Part shown: in pieces, positions 40,651-47,826 of the stretch
Layout of the letters: every line of letters begins with the position of its first letter
Position numbering within the stretch: the stretch's first letter is position 1
NCBI GenBank assembly: GCA_947479455.1
Contig: CANJZE010000007.1
Span: 1 to 64,000 of the forward strand
Length of the DNA stretch: 64,000 bases
Source of the DNA: Bacteroidota bacterium
GTDB lineage: Bacteria; Bacteroidota; Bacteroidia; Chitinophagales; LD1
Direction: 5' to 3'
The notes under the pieces: generated by a model
What the model saw: only the letters and a program-made list of their open reading frames with translations
The model's database searches: none
What the model was told of the DNA's origin: nothing
Made by a program: the position numbers and the translations under genes

Positions 40651-40675
40651 CGAAATTTACAGAACGCCAGTTGTA

Positions 40676-40855
40676 TTATTTCTTCTGGCTTTCTAAGTTT
40701 TCTTTTTGTTCTTTTCTTATTTGGTCTGCCACCGGTTTCATTTTTTTATGCACGGCATGCATACGCTCGCGCAAGGTTAAATGCTTGTGTTCTTCGTAGG
40801 CAGATTCTTTCCATGCCCAAACTTCTTCCAGTGCTTTAAATTCAGTCGTTTCCAT
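40676..40855 (-). CDS. Small protein (59 aa), probable antitoxin partner of the PIN toxin
   Basis: ATG to TAA, 59 codons: 'METTEFKALEEVWAWKESAY', 'EEHKHLTLRERMHAVHKKMK', ending 'KENLESQKK'. It is charged and helical with no membrane segment. Its start overlaps the end of the PIN-domain gene by 14 bases, so the two are translationally coupled. Short charged partners overlapping PIN genes are often antitoxins; here the partner is downstream rather than upstream of the toxin. No family recognised. Role inferred. Confidence 0.6.
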   Translation of the reverse strand: METTEFKALEEVWAWKESAYEEHKHLTLRERMHAVHKKMKPVADQIRKEQKENLESQKK

Positions 40856-41342
40856 ATTCGGTTAATGCTGTTGGTGAAACTAATCGTAAATTATGATGGT
40901 AGTTCATGGTGTAATTCAACTGTAAAAATTTTGCTTCTTTATTTACGTTAGCCAGATGTTTGTAATTCCAACTTACCAAATAGTCAATATTTAAAACAGA
41001 TACAATGGCTACATGCAAAGCATCAAACACTTTTTTTGCAGGAATAATTCCTACCTCTAAATATTTATTTGCCAGCTCTTCTATTTCTTCTTCCTGCTGT
41101 TTGGTTAACTCTACTATTTCAATATTGTAATCACTAATTACCTTAAGCAGTTGGTCGCGTTTGGTTTTATCTTTTGTCTGGTTAACTTCTTCTAACACAT
41201 AATCGCTCACGTAGCATTTTACTAAACCCAACTTTATGGTTGTGTTAAAGAAGTGCTCTGTAATTTTCCTGAACTCCGGCACATCATCATGAAACAGAAA
41301 ATTGATGACCGAGGTATCGAGATATACTGTAGCTATTTTCAT
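40842..41342 (-). CDS. PIN-domain protein, probable VapC-like toxin
   Basis: 166 aa. Acidic metal-site residues of the PIN fold are visible: Asp9 in 'TVYLDTSVINFLF', Glu in 'VSDYVLEEVNQTKD', and Asp in 'AKKVFDALHVAIVSVLNIDY' followed by 'LVSWNYKHLANV', the usual closing motif. Longer than classic VapC. It overlaps a 59 aa gene at its 3' end. It lies between two copies of the R1 structured repeat, suggesting that the pair behaves as a mobile or repeat-flanked cassette. Confidence 0.8.
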   Translation of the reverse strand: MKIATVYLDTSVINFLFHDDVPEFRKITEHFFNTTIKLGLVKCYVSDYVLEEVNQTKDKTKRDQLLKVISDYNIEIVELTKQQEEEIEELANKYLEVGIIPAKKVFDALHVAIVSVLNIDYLVSWNYKHLANVNKEAKFLQLNYTMNYHHNLRLVSPTALTEYGND

Positions 41343-41395
41343 TTCCGTTTCTTCAAAATTTCTTTTTCAAAGATAAAGAAAATGATGGAATGAAG

Positions 41396-41490
41396 GGCGG
41401 CTATTCGGGGTAGCGATAGCAGTGGAAATCTCCCGCACCGGTTGGCAATTGCGGGTGGGTGCGGGAATTGGAACGAATAGCGCGGTGCTG
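41396..41490 (+). repeat. Structured repeat R1, copy 2
   Basis: Outer stem CTATTCG / CGAATAG, blocks GGTAGCGATAGCAGTGGAAA and TTGGAACGAATAGCGCGGTG, and a perfect 9-bp inner hairpin TCCCGCACC / GGTGCGGGA unlike that of copy 1. A further inverted repeat GCTGAAATTTT / AAAATTTCAGC follows at about 41488-41531. No gene is supported between the PIN gene and batB. Confidence 0.7.
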
Positions 41491-41576
41491 AAATTTTTTG
41501 CGTTGCCTTTTGCGCGGGGAAAATTTCAGCAACCCTCCCGTCCTCAATTAAATATTTCGGTCGGGACAAGCCATCA

Positions 41577-42824
41577 TTAAAACTTCCAACTAAATTTCCT
41601 CTCACTTAAAAACCACTCTACTAAAAGCAACACCGCGGCAATGATTAAACAAATCTGAAACTGGTCATCGAAATCGGTGAAAATGGTTTCTTCAAAATCT
41701 TTGGTGTTGATGCGGCCCAGCTCTTTGAAGATGGCGTTGATTTCGTCTTTACCGCTGCCGAGCTGAAAATATTTTCCATTTCCTTTTGCGGCTAAATCGC
41801 GCAGCATGGGCTGGTTCATTTTGGAGAGCACAATGTTGCCGGTTTCATCGCGCTTGAAATCGCTGCCGACCGGAATGGGACCTCCGTTATCGGTGCCCAC
41901 GCCAATGGTGAAAACCTTAACGCCTTCTTTTACGGCATCGGCAATGGCTTCGTCCACGCCCCCTTCGTTGTCTTCGCCATCGGTGATGATGATGAGCGCC
42001 TTGTGCTTGTTGTCGCCCTGCACAAAATTTTCGCGCGCCATGTTTACCGCTTCGGCAATGTTGGTGCCCTGTGTAGGAATGAGGTTGGTGCTGATGGTTT
42101 TGAGATACATGCGTCCCGCGCTGTAGTCAACGGTGAGCGGCATTTGCATATACGAGCGACCGGCAAACACAATCATGCCGAGGCGGTCGTTGTGCAGTTC
42201 GTCAATAAAATTGCTGACGAAATTTTTGGCGCGCATGAGGCGGTTGGGCTTAATGTCTTCGCTGAGCATGGAGTTGGAAACATCCATAGCGATGAACACA
42301 TCAATGCCCTGACGCTTTACTTTTTCCTGCTTGGTGCCCACCTGCGGATTGGCAAAACCAATGATTATGAATGTATACGCCAAAGAAACAAGGATGAACT
42401 TTGTTATGAGTTTGTTTTGGGAAGCGTCTGGTATAAGTTGACTAACCAAGCTTGCTTCGCCAATTTTTTTTAACCCTTTTTTCCGCCATCTAAGAAAAGC
42501 TATAAACAAAACTGTGATAGGTAATAAACCCCAAAGAAACAACAACAGATTCCCATACTCAAATCGAAATATAGAGTTTTCGCTTTCTGACTTAAAGAAA
42601 AAAGAGGCATCGGGGTTATCTCTTCTAAAGGTAGAGTATGCTTCATACCTACCTATAAATCTACCTATGATAGTAAATATAAATAGACATAGAAACACGA
42701 TTAAAATTTCTCGAAAACTTAATTTTTTCTTATAGAAAAATCGCCTGATTAAGTAGTACACGGGCGTACCCATCAAAGCATACAAAAACGAATAGCCCAA
42801 AAGGTTTATAAGATATACAATCAT
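41577..42824 (-). CDS. batB: BatB-type von Willebrand factor A membrane protein
   Basis: 415 aa. Three N-terminal hydrophobic segments, then a VWA domain with MIDAS 'FIAMDVSNSMLSEDIKPNRL' (DxSxS), 'LGMIVFAGRSYMQMPLTVDY', a Thr in 'TNLIPTQGTNIAEAVNMA' and 'ALIIITDGEDNEGG', and a C-terminal membrane anchor ('FQICLIIAAVLLLVEWFL'). Last gene of the moxR-DUF58-BatD/DUF4381-like-batA-batB series. Bat proteins have been linked to aerotolerance and envelope integrity. The usual downstream batC/D/E genes are not present; accessory genes follow. Confidence 0.85.
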   Translation of the reverse strand: MIVYLINLLGYSFLYALMGTPVYYLIRRFFYKKKLSFREILIVFLCLFIFTIIGRFIGRYEAYSTFRRDNPDASFFFKSESENSIFRFEYGNLLLFLWGLLPITVLFIAFLRWRKKGLKKIGEASLVSQLIPDASQNKLITKFILVSLAYTFIIIGFANPQVGTKQEKVKRQGIDVFIAMDVSNSMLSEDIKPNRLMRAKNFVSNFIDELHNDRLGMIVFAGRSYMQMPLTVDYSAGRMYLKTISTNLIPTQGTNIAEAVNMARENFVQGDNKHKALIIITDGEDNEGGVDEAIADAVKEGVKVFTIGVGTDNGGPIPVGSDFKRDETGNIVLSKMNQPMLRDLAAKGNGKYFQLGSGKDEINAIFKELGRINTKDFEETIFTDFDDQFQICLIIAAVLLLVEWFLSERKFSWKF

Positions 42825-42842
42825 TTCAAACGCATATAGCCT

Positions 42843-43856
42843 CTATGGCAAGCTTTTCAAGAAAAAATACCGCATTAATAATTCAACGAAAACAAAAAGA
42901 CCAGCTAAAAATGCAAACACATGGAATTTTTCCTTTTTCCTTTCGAAGGCACTCACTTCAATTTTTGTTTTTTCGAGTTTGTCAATCTGCGCATAAATTT
43001 CTTTCAGCTTCTTGTTATCGGTAGCGCGGAAATATTGCCCACCGGTTTTCTTCGCAATTTCTTTTAATAGTGGTTCATCAATCTGCACATCGGCATAATC
43101 AAAAATTAATTCTCCGTTAGGTGACATGGCCACCGGTGTCATGGCTTTGCCATTTGTTCCTATACCGATAGTGTAAACACGCGTTTTAAATTGCAGAGCG
43201 ATATCAGATGCAGTGGCAGGGTCAATAAGACCTTTGTTGTTTACACCGTCTGTCATCAGAATTATCACTTTGCTTTTTGAAGGAAATTCTTTCAGGCGTT
43301 GCACCGAAGTAGCAAGACCCATTCCAATTGCGGTGCCATCTTCCATCAAGCCATTTTTAATTTGCTTGAGTTGGTTCTTTACAATCGCATGGTCAATGGT
43401 AACCGGACATTGCGTAAAGCTTTCACCGGCAAAAACCACCAAGCCAATTCTGTCGTGCGGACGTCCATCAATAAAATTGCCGGCTTCTTTCTTAGCGGCT
43501 TCCAAACGATTCGGTGAAAAATCTTTTGCCAACATGGAAGTGGAAAGATCCATCGCTAAAACAATGTCAATTCCATCGGTGGTTACTTTTTCTTCATCGA
43601 AAGAAGTTTGCGGGCGGGCAATAGCAACCAACAAACTTGTGAGAGCCAACACACGCAGCACCGGAAGAAATTTTTTGAGTGTTGCTTTAAACGGAGTTCC
43701 GTTTCCGGCAAATGCATTGGTTGCAGAAAGCTTAAGCGTTGGGAAAGCTTTCTTCGATAAAAAATACCACCACAAACCCGCCACCACAAATACTGCGGGG
43801 ATGAAGAACAAAACCCATTTGTTCGCAAAGGCGATATGTGAGAGGTTGCTGAACAT
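42843..43856 (-). CDS. batA: BatA-type von Willebrand factor A membrane protein
   Basis: 337 aa. N-terminal membrane segment ('WVLFFIPAVFVVAGLWWYFL'), a second hydrophobic stretch ('VLRVLALTSLLVAIARPQTS'), then VWA with MIDAS 'VLAMDLSTSMLAKDFSPNRL', 'IGLVVFAGESFTQCPVTIDH', 'EDGTAIGMGLATSVQ', 'KVIILMTDGVNNKG', and a C-terminal anchor ('VFAFLAGLFVFVELLMRYFF'). All metal-site residues are present. Upstream of batB by 18 bases; separated from the preceding gene by about 93 bases carrying two CCCCTAAA-type repeats. Confidence 0.88.
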   Translation of the reverse strand: MFSNLSHIAFANKWVLFFIPAVFVVAGLWWYFLSKKAFPTLKLSATNAFAGNGTPFKATLKKFLPVLRVLALTSLLVAIARPQTSFDEEKVTTDGIDIVLAMDLSTSMLAKDFSPNRLEAAKKEAGNFIDGRPHDRIGLVVFAGESFTQCPVTIDHAIVKNQLKQIKNGLMEDGTAIGMGLATSVQRLKEFPSKSKVIILMTDGVNNKGLIDPATASDIALQFKTRVYTIGIGTNGKAMTPVAMSPNGELIFDYADVQIDEPLLKEIAKKTGGQYFRATDNKKLKEIYAQIDKLEKTKIEVSAFERKKEKFHVFAFLAGLFVFVELLMRYFFLKSLP

Positions 43857-43859
43857 AAT

Positions 43860-43895
43860 ACCCCTCTAAATCTCCCCTAAAGGGGAGACTTTCGG
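43860..43895. repeat. CCCCTAAA-type hairpin repeat, copy 1 (batA upstream)
   Basis: Contains CTCCCCTAAAGGGGAG, a self-complementary core, preceded by ACCCCTCTAAAT. The same words recur in copies 2 and 3. Confidence 0.7.
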
Positions 43896-43949
43896 TTTGT
43901 CTTTTATTGTTGGTTTACTAATCATTTTCAAAAATCAAATTCAATTTTA

Positions 43950-44951
43950 CTAACTGCCTTTCAAGTCCCCTTTAGGGGATTTAGGGGTGTTCTCTTCTGT
44001 AAAATCAATAAACTTATAAGCGCTTTCCATCGCACGGATATTTGCATCGGGCATAGGAATCATCTTCGCGAATTTTACCAAATCTGCAGCGCGTAAAATA
44101 GAAAGCAGATTTTCTTTTGCTTTTTCTTTCAGGTTGTAGTTTTCAATTTCGCTTTGAATTTCTTCAGTGGTTGATTCCATGGCATACCAACCGTAGCGAT
44201 ATTCCACATACAAACGAAGCACATCGGTTAGGCGACTGTAATACAGTTTTACATTGTCGCCCTGCCAAACTTTTTCTTCTTCCAGTTTCTTCAACTCCTT
44301 ACGCGCCCAGATATGAGCAGGGTCTTTTGGCTTTGGTCGCTCAACCACTGCAGGTTTTGGCTTACGGTATTTTTTCCAAAGCACAATGCCTACAATAATT
44401 GCAATCAGCAAAACAACCGCACCGATGATGTAAGGAATAAACTCCCTCCACGAATACGGAACATCCAACGGAGCTTTAATGGCTTTGAAAGGTTTTGTAG
44501 TATCTACATTCAGCGTGTTTACGGTAACCGGAATATCATTCGATAGAACACTATCTAATTCTCCGTTAGCATTTATAAAATAAATCTTCACCGGCCCGGC
44601 ATGAAACTCACCTGAATCATAAGCGGAAACAGTATAGAGTTGCGAAAGAACTTTGTTATTGCCTTCTGTGCTGGTATCAATTTTGGCGGCAGAAACCATT
44701 TCTAAATTTCCAAGCGTATCAGCTGCAGTAGGAAAAGGAACAACTAAAGTATTCGGACTCTTAACCGTTAAACGAATATGGAGATGGTCGCCAATTTGGA
44801 TTTGATTAGAGTCAGCGCGGAGGGTGGCGGAAACAGATTGAGCACTTGACCATTGACCACCGACCATTGACCATAGAAATACAAATGCGATTACACGCAA
44901 ATGTGATTTTGCAATTGTCAATCGTCTATTGTCAATCGTCATCCTTTTCAT
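43950..44951 (-). CDS. BatD/DUF4381-like membrane protein of the bat operon
   Basis: 333 aa. N-terminal signal-type hydrophobic segment, an Ig-like periplasmic region ('ATLRADSNQIQIGDHLHIRL', 'NTLVVPFPTAADTLGNLEMV', 'YTVSAYDSGEFHAGPVKI') resembling the start of BatD, one membrane helix (about 186-206, 'IIGAVVLLIAIIVGIVLWKK'), and a cytoplasmic helical domain ('HIWARKELKKLEEEKVWQGD', 'YYSRLTDVLRLYVEYRYGWY') like DUF4381. Both ends of the gene are built from spacer-type repeats: the signal region encodes 'WSMVGGQWSSAQ' from GGTCAATGG-type words, and the last ~12 residues ('TPKSPKGDLKGS') come from a CCCCTAAA repeat. Overlaps the DUF58 gene by 4 bases. Confidence 0.75.
   Translation of the reverse strand: MKRMTIDNRRLTIAKSHLRVIAFVFLWSMVGGQWSSAQSVSATLRADSNQIQIGDHLHIRLTVKSPNTLVVPFPTAADTLGNLEMVSAAKIDTSTEGNNKVLSQLYTVSAYDSGEFHAGPVKIYFINANGELDSVLSNDIPVTVNTLNVDTTKPFKAIKAPLDVPYSWREFIPYIIGAVVLLIAIIVGIVLWKKYRKPKPAVVERPKPKDPAHIWARKELKKLEEEKVWQGDNVKLYYSRLTDVLRLYVEYRYGWYAMESTTEEIQSEIENYNLKEKAKENLLSILRAADLVKFAKMIPMPDANIRAMESAYKFIDFTEENTPKSPKGDLKGS
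43958..43992. repeat. CCCCTAAA-type hairpin repeat, copy 2 (inside a gene's 3' end)
   Basis: AAGTCCCCTTTAGGGGATTT then AGGGGT; lies within the last codons of the BatD/DUF4381-like gene and encodes its C-terminal tail. Opposite orientation to copy 1. Confidence 0.7.
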
Positions 44952-45889
44952 CTTTTCATCTCTCTTTTCTTAAACATATTCATCAGCGAAATCACATAGT
45001 TGTCTTCGGTCTTGATAGATTCTAACTGCGCTCCGCCTTTGCCGAATAAATCTTTTGTGCTGCGCACATTTTCGAGAAAGGTCTTTGCATACTTTTCACG
45101 AAGGGCTTTATCGCTCGTGTCAATCCAAAATTCTTTTCCGCTTTCGCTGTCGATTACTTTTGCCAGACCGATGTCGGGCATATTTGCTTCGCGCTCATCA
45201 TAAATATGCAGACCAATTAAATCGTGTTTCTTGCCGACAATACTCAACGACTTCTTAAAATCCTTTTGAAATTTTTCCTGACCCGAATCTTTACTTAGAA
45301 AATCTGAAACGAGAAAAGCGATAGATTTTTTCTTCACTACATTATTGAAATATTTCAATGCTTCGGGAAGATTGGTTCCGGTTTGCTTTGGATGAAAATC
45401 ATATATCTCTGAAATAATTCGAAGGATATGTGTTTTTCCTTTTTTAGGAGGAATAAATTTTTCAATCGTATCGCTGAAAAAGAGAACGCCCACTTTATCG
45501 TTATTGGTAATAGCAGAAAAAGCAATCACTCCGCTAATCTCCGCAATAATGTGATTCTTGAATTCATTCTGTGTTCCGAAAAAAGATGATTGACTTACAT
45601 CAATCAACAACATTACCGTCAACTCTCTTTCTTCTTCAAAAACTTTGATGAACGGTTTGCGGTTACGAGCTGTTACATTCCAGTCAATCGCGCGGATGTC
45701 ATCGCCATACTGATACTCGCGCACTTCGCTGAAAGAAATACCTCTTCCCTTAAACGCAGAATGATAGCTGCCCGAGAAAATCTGATTAGAGAGTTTTCTC
45801 GTCTTTATCTCTATGCGTCTGAGTTTTTTTCTTTTTTCCTCAGTGTTATTTGAAACTTCTATTGCCACGAATTGCACGAATTTTTTCAC
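44948..45889 (-). CDS. DUF58 domain protein of the bat operon
   Basis: 313 aa. DUF58 core: 'HSAFKGRGISFSEVREYQYG', 'DDIRAIDWNVTARNRKPFIK', 'ELTVMLLIDVSQSSFFGTQN' with a degenerate MIDAS-like D-x-S-x-S. Partner of MoxR ATPases. The N-terminal ~10 residues (KKFVQFVAI) are encoded by a simple-word repeat (TTCGTGCAATTCGTGGC); homologs generally begin near 'LRRIEIKTRKLSNQIFSG', so the true start may be a few codons downstream of this GTG. Overlaps the next gene by 4 bases and follows moxR by 37 bases. Confidence 0.88.
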   Translation of the reverse strand: MKKFVQFVAIEVSNNTEEKRKKLRRIEIKTRKLSNQIFSGSYHSAFKGRGISFSEVREYQYGDDIRAIDWNVTARNRKPFIKVFEEERELTVMLLIDVSQSSFFGTQNEFKNHIIAEISGVIAFSAITNNDKVGVLFFSDTIEKFIPPKKGKTHILRIISEIYDFHPKQTGTNLPEALKYFNNVVKKKSIAFLVSDFLSKDSGQEKFQKDFKKSLSIVGKKHDLIGLHIYDEREANMPDIGLAKVIDSESGKEFWIDTSDKALREKYAKTFLENVRSTKDLFGKGGAQLESIKTEDNYVISLMNMFKKREMKR

Positions 45890-45896
45890 GAATGAA

Positions 45897-45928
45897 TTTC
45901 AAAGTCCCCTTTAGGGGATTTAGGGGTT
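45897..45928. repeat. CCCCTAAA-type hairpin repeat, copy 3 (moxR/DUF58 spacer)
   Basis: AAAGTCCCCTTTAGGGGATT then TAGGGGTTA; the moxR stop codon lies at its left end. Nearly identical to copy 2. Confidence 0.75.
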
Positions 45929-46937
45929 ATGGAACTTCTACAGCATTCAAGATTTCAGAAATCACTTCTTCGCTGGTAATATTTTCGGCTTCGGCTTCGT
46001 AAGTCAAACCAACGCGGTGACGCATTACATCAAAACAAATAGCGCGAACATCTTCCGGAATCACATACCCTCTGCGCTTAATGAAGGCGTAAGCTTTTGC
46101 AGCAATCGCCAGATTGATACTAGCACGAGGTGAACCTCCGTAACTAATTAGCGATTTAAGTTTGGTCAGTTTATAATCTTCGGGTTTACGAGTAGCAAAA
46201 ACGATGTCGAGAATGTAACGCTCAATTTTTTCATCCATATAAACTTCGCGAACAGTTTTGCGTGCAGCAACAATATCTTCTGCTTTCACTACCGGATTAA
46301 TCTGCTTATCGCTCATCTGCATATTCTGACGAATAATGAGTTGCTCTTCTTCTTTCTTCGGATAAGTGATAACCGCCTTCAACATAAAACGGTCAACCTG
46401 CGCTTCGGGCAGCGGATAAGTTCCTTCTTGCTCTATAGGATTTTGTGTGGCGAGTACTAAAAACGGGTCTTCAATTTTATAGGTGTTTTCGCCAATGGTA
46501 ACTTGTCTTTCCTGCATGGCCTCTAATAATGCTGATTGCACTTTTGCAGGAGCACGGTTGATTTCATCTGCCAAAACGAAGTTGGCGAAGATGGGTCCCT
46601 TCTTCACTACAAACTCATTATCCTTTTGGTTATAAATCATTGTTCCCACTAAATCGGCAGGAAGCAAATCGGGAGTGAATTGAATACGCGCAAATTTTGC
46701 GTGAATAGCCTGAGCCAAAGATTTTATCGCGAGTGTCTTCGCTAATCCCGGAACACCTTCCAGCAAAATGTGTCCGTTGCCAAGCATAGCGAGCATCAAA
46801 CGCTCTATCATATACTTTTGTCCAACAATCGTTTTGCCGAGTTCCATGTTCAGCACATCAACGAACGCGCTTTCGCGGTTTATTTTTTCGTTGAGCGATG
46901 CAATGTCAACCGTAGTATTTCCTGATATTACTTCCAT
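45927..46937 (-). CDS. MoxR-family AAA ATPase
   Basis: 336 aa. Walker A 'LLEGVPGLAKTLAIKSLAQA', Walker B and sensor region 'FVLADEINRAPAKVQSALLE' then 'AMQERQVTIG', 'LATQNPIEQEGTYPLPEAQV' then 'DRFMLK' with the arginine finger, and 'GGSPRASINLAIAAKAYAFI' with sensor 2. MoxR ATPases act as chaperones for VWA proteins, here DUF58, BatA and BatB in the same operon. The ATG is chosen over a TTG 24 bases upstream because the family begins here. First gene of the operon. Confidence 0.92.
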   Translation of the reverse strand: MEVISGNTTVDIASLNEKINRESAFVDVLNMELGKTIVGQKYMIERLMLAMLGNGHILLEGVPGLAKTLAIKSLAQAIHAKFARIQFTPDLLPADLVGTMIYNQKDNEFVVKKGPIFANFVLADEINRAPAKVQSALLEAMQERQVTIGENTYKIEDPFLVLATQNPIEQEGTYPLPEAQVDRFMLKAVITYPKKEEEQLIIRQNMQMSDKQINPVVKAEDIVAARKTVREVYMDEKIERYILDIVFATRKPEDYKLTKLKSLISYGGSPRASINLAIAAKAYAFIKRRGYVIPEDVRAICFDVMRHRVGLTYEAEAENITSEEVISEILNAVEVP

Positions 46938-47097
46938 AGAATTTGTTTTAATGGGCGACAAATATATTCTTGAAGATGCTTGTTAAAAATCAAATTTTGT
47001 TAAGCGAAGAAAGCCGTTTAGCAATGGGAACGGGATAAAGAAAATTTTTTGTGCAGGGCGAAATTATCTTTGGCACTTTATTTACAGAAAAGCAAAA

Positions 47098-47826
47098 ATG
47101 ATTTTCCGCCTAACATTTTTTTTCATTCTCTTTTCTTCTTCTTCCGTTTGCCTCGCGCAGGATTCACTGCAATTGAACTACGATACTGTTTCTTTAAAAA
47201 TTATTTCGAATCAAATTTCTTACAAGACGCTGTCGCTTCGTTCGCGAATGATTTGGAATGATGGCAATACCGAGCAAGAGTTTTTAGCAACTGTTCGTAT
47301 AAAGAAGGATAGCGTGATATGGTTGAGTTTAGGATTGTTTGGAATTGAAGGTGCGCGCGTGCTCATAACTCCCGATTCTTTCTTTCTAATCAACAAACTC
47401 TCGAATGAATATCTCGCCCGCGATTTTGGTTACATAGAAAACTGGCTGATGTTTCCTCTGAATTTTAAAATGCTGCAGCAGATTCTTGGTGGAGAAAAAA
47501 TAACTATCGCTACAAAAATTTCTTTGGCGGCAAAGGAAGACAGTGCGGTTGCTTTGTTTGATGAAGAAGATAAGCTTTACGAAAAAGTGAGAGTGAACAA
47601 CACAAACTACACCATTGAAAATCTTTTGTTGAAAGACAAGCTGCTAAAGCAAAACCTGTCGGCTACCTTTGATTCATATAATTTATTGAATCAAAAACCG
47701 TTTTCCTACAAGCGAAACATTCTCATCAACCGCGATTCGCAGAGCATGAATTTGCAAATGGAAATTTTGAAAGCAACAGTTGATGGTGAATTGAGTTTCC
47801 CGTTTGAGAAGAATGAAAGGCATTAA
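47098..47826 (+). CDS. DUF4292 periplasmic/outer-membrane-associated protein
   Basis: 242 aa with a signal peptide ('FRLTFFFILFSSSSVCLAQ'). Beta-rich LolA-like region: 'TLSLRSRMIWNDGNTEQEFL', 'ATVRIKKDSVIWLSLGLFGI', 'EGARVLITPDSFFLINKLSN', 'FMFPLNFKMLQQILGGEK'-type helix (here 'WLMFPLNFKMLQQILGG'), and a C-terminal 'VDGELSFPFEKNERH'. This matches DUF4292, proposed to resemble lipoprotein-carrier folds. Function is unknown. A TATCTTTG box (Bacteroidota -7) lies about 26 bases upstream. It abuts the EnvC-like gene (no spacer). Confidence 0.82.
   Translation: MIFRLTFFFILFSSSSVCLAQDSLQLNYDTVSLKIISNQISYKTLSLRSRMIWNDGNTEQEFLATVRIKKDSVIWLSLGLFGIEGARVLITPDSFFLINKLSNEYLARDFGYIENWLMFPLNFKMLQQILGGEKITIATKISLAAKEDSAVALFDEEDKLYEKVRVNNTNYTIENLLLKDKLLKQNLSATFDSYNLLNQKPFSYKRNILINRDSQSMNLQMEILKATVDGELSFPFEKNERH

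Noticed and set aside
41339-41605. 88-codon reverse-strand frame between the PIN gene and batB
   Set aside because: It runs through the R1 structured repeat and a hairpin; composition reflects the repeat, with no domain or conserved residue pattern.
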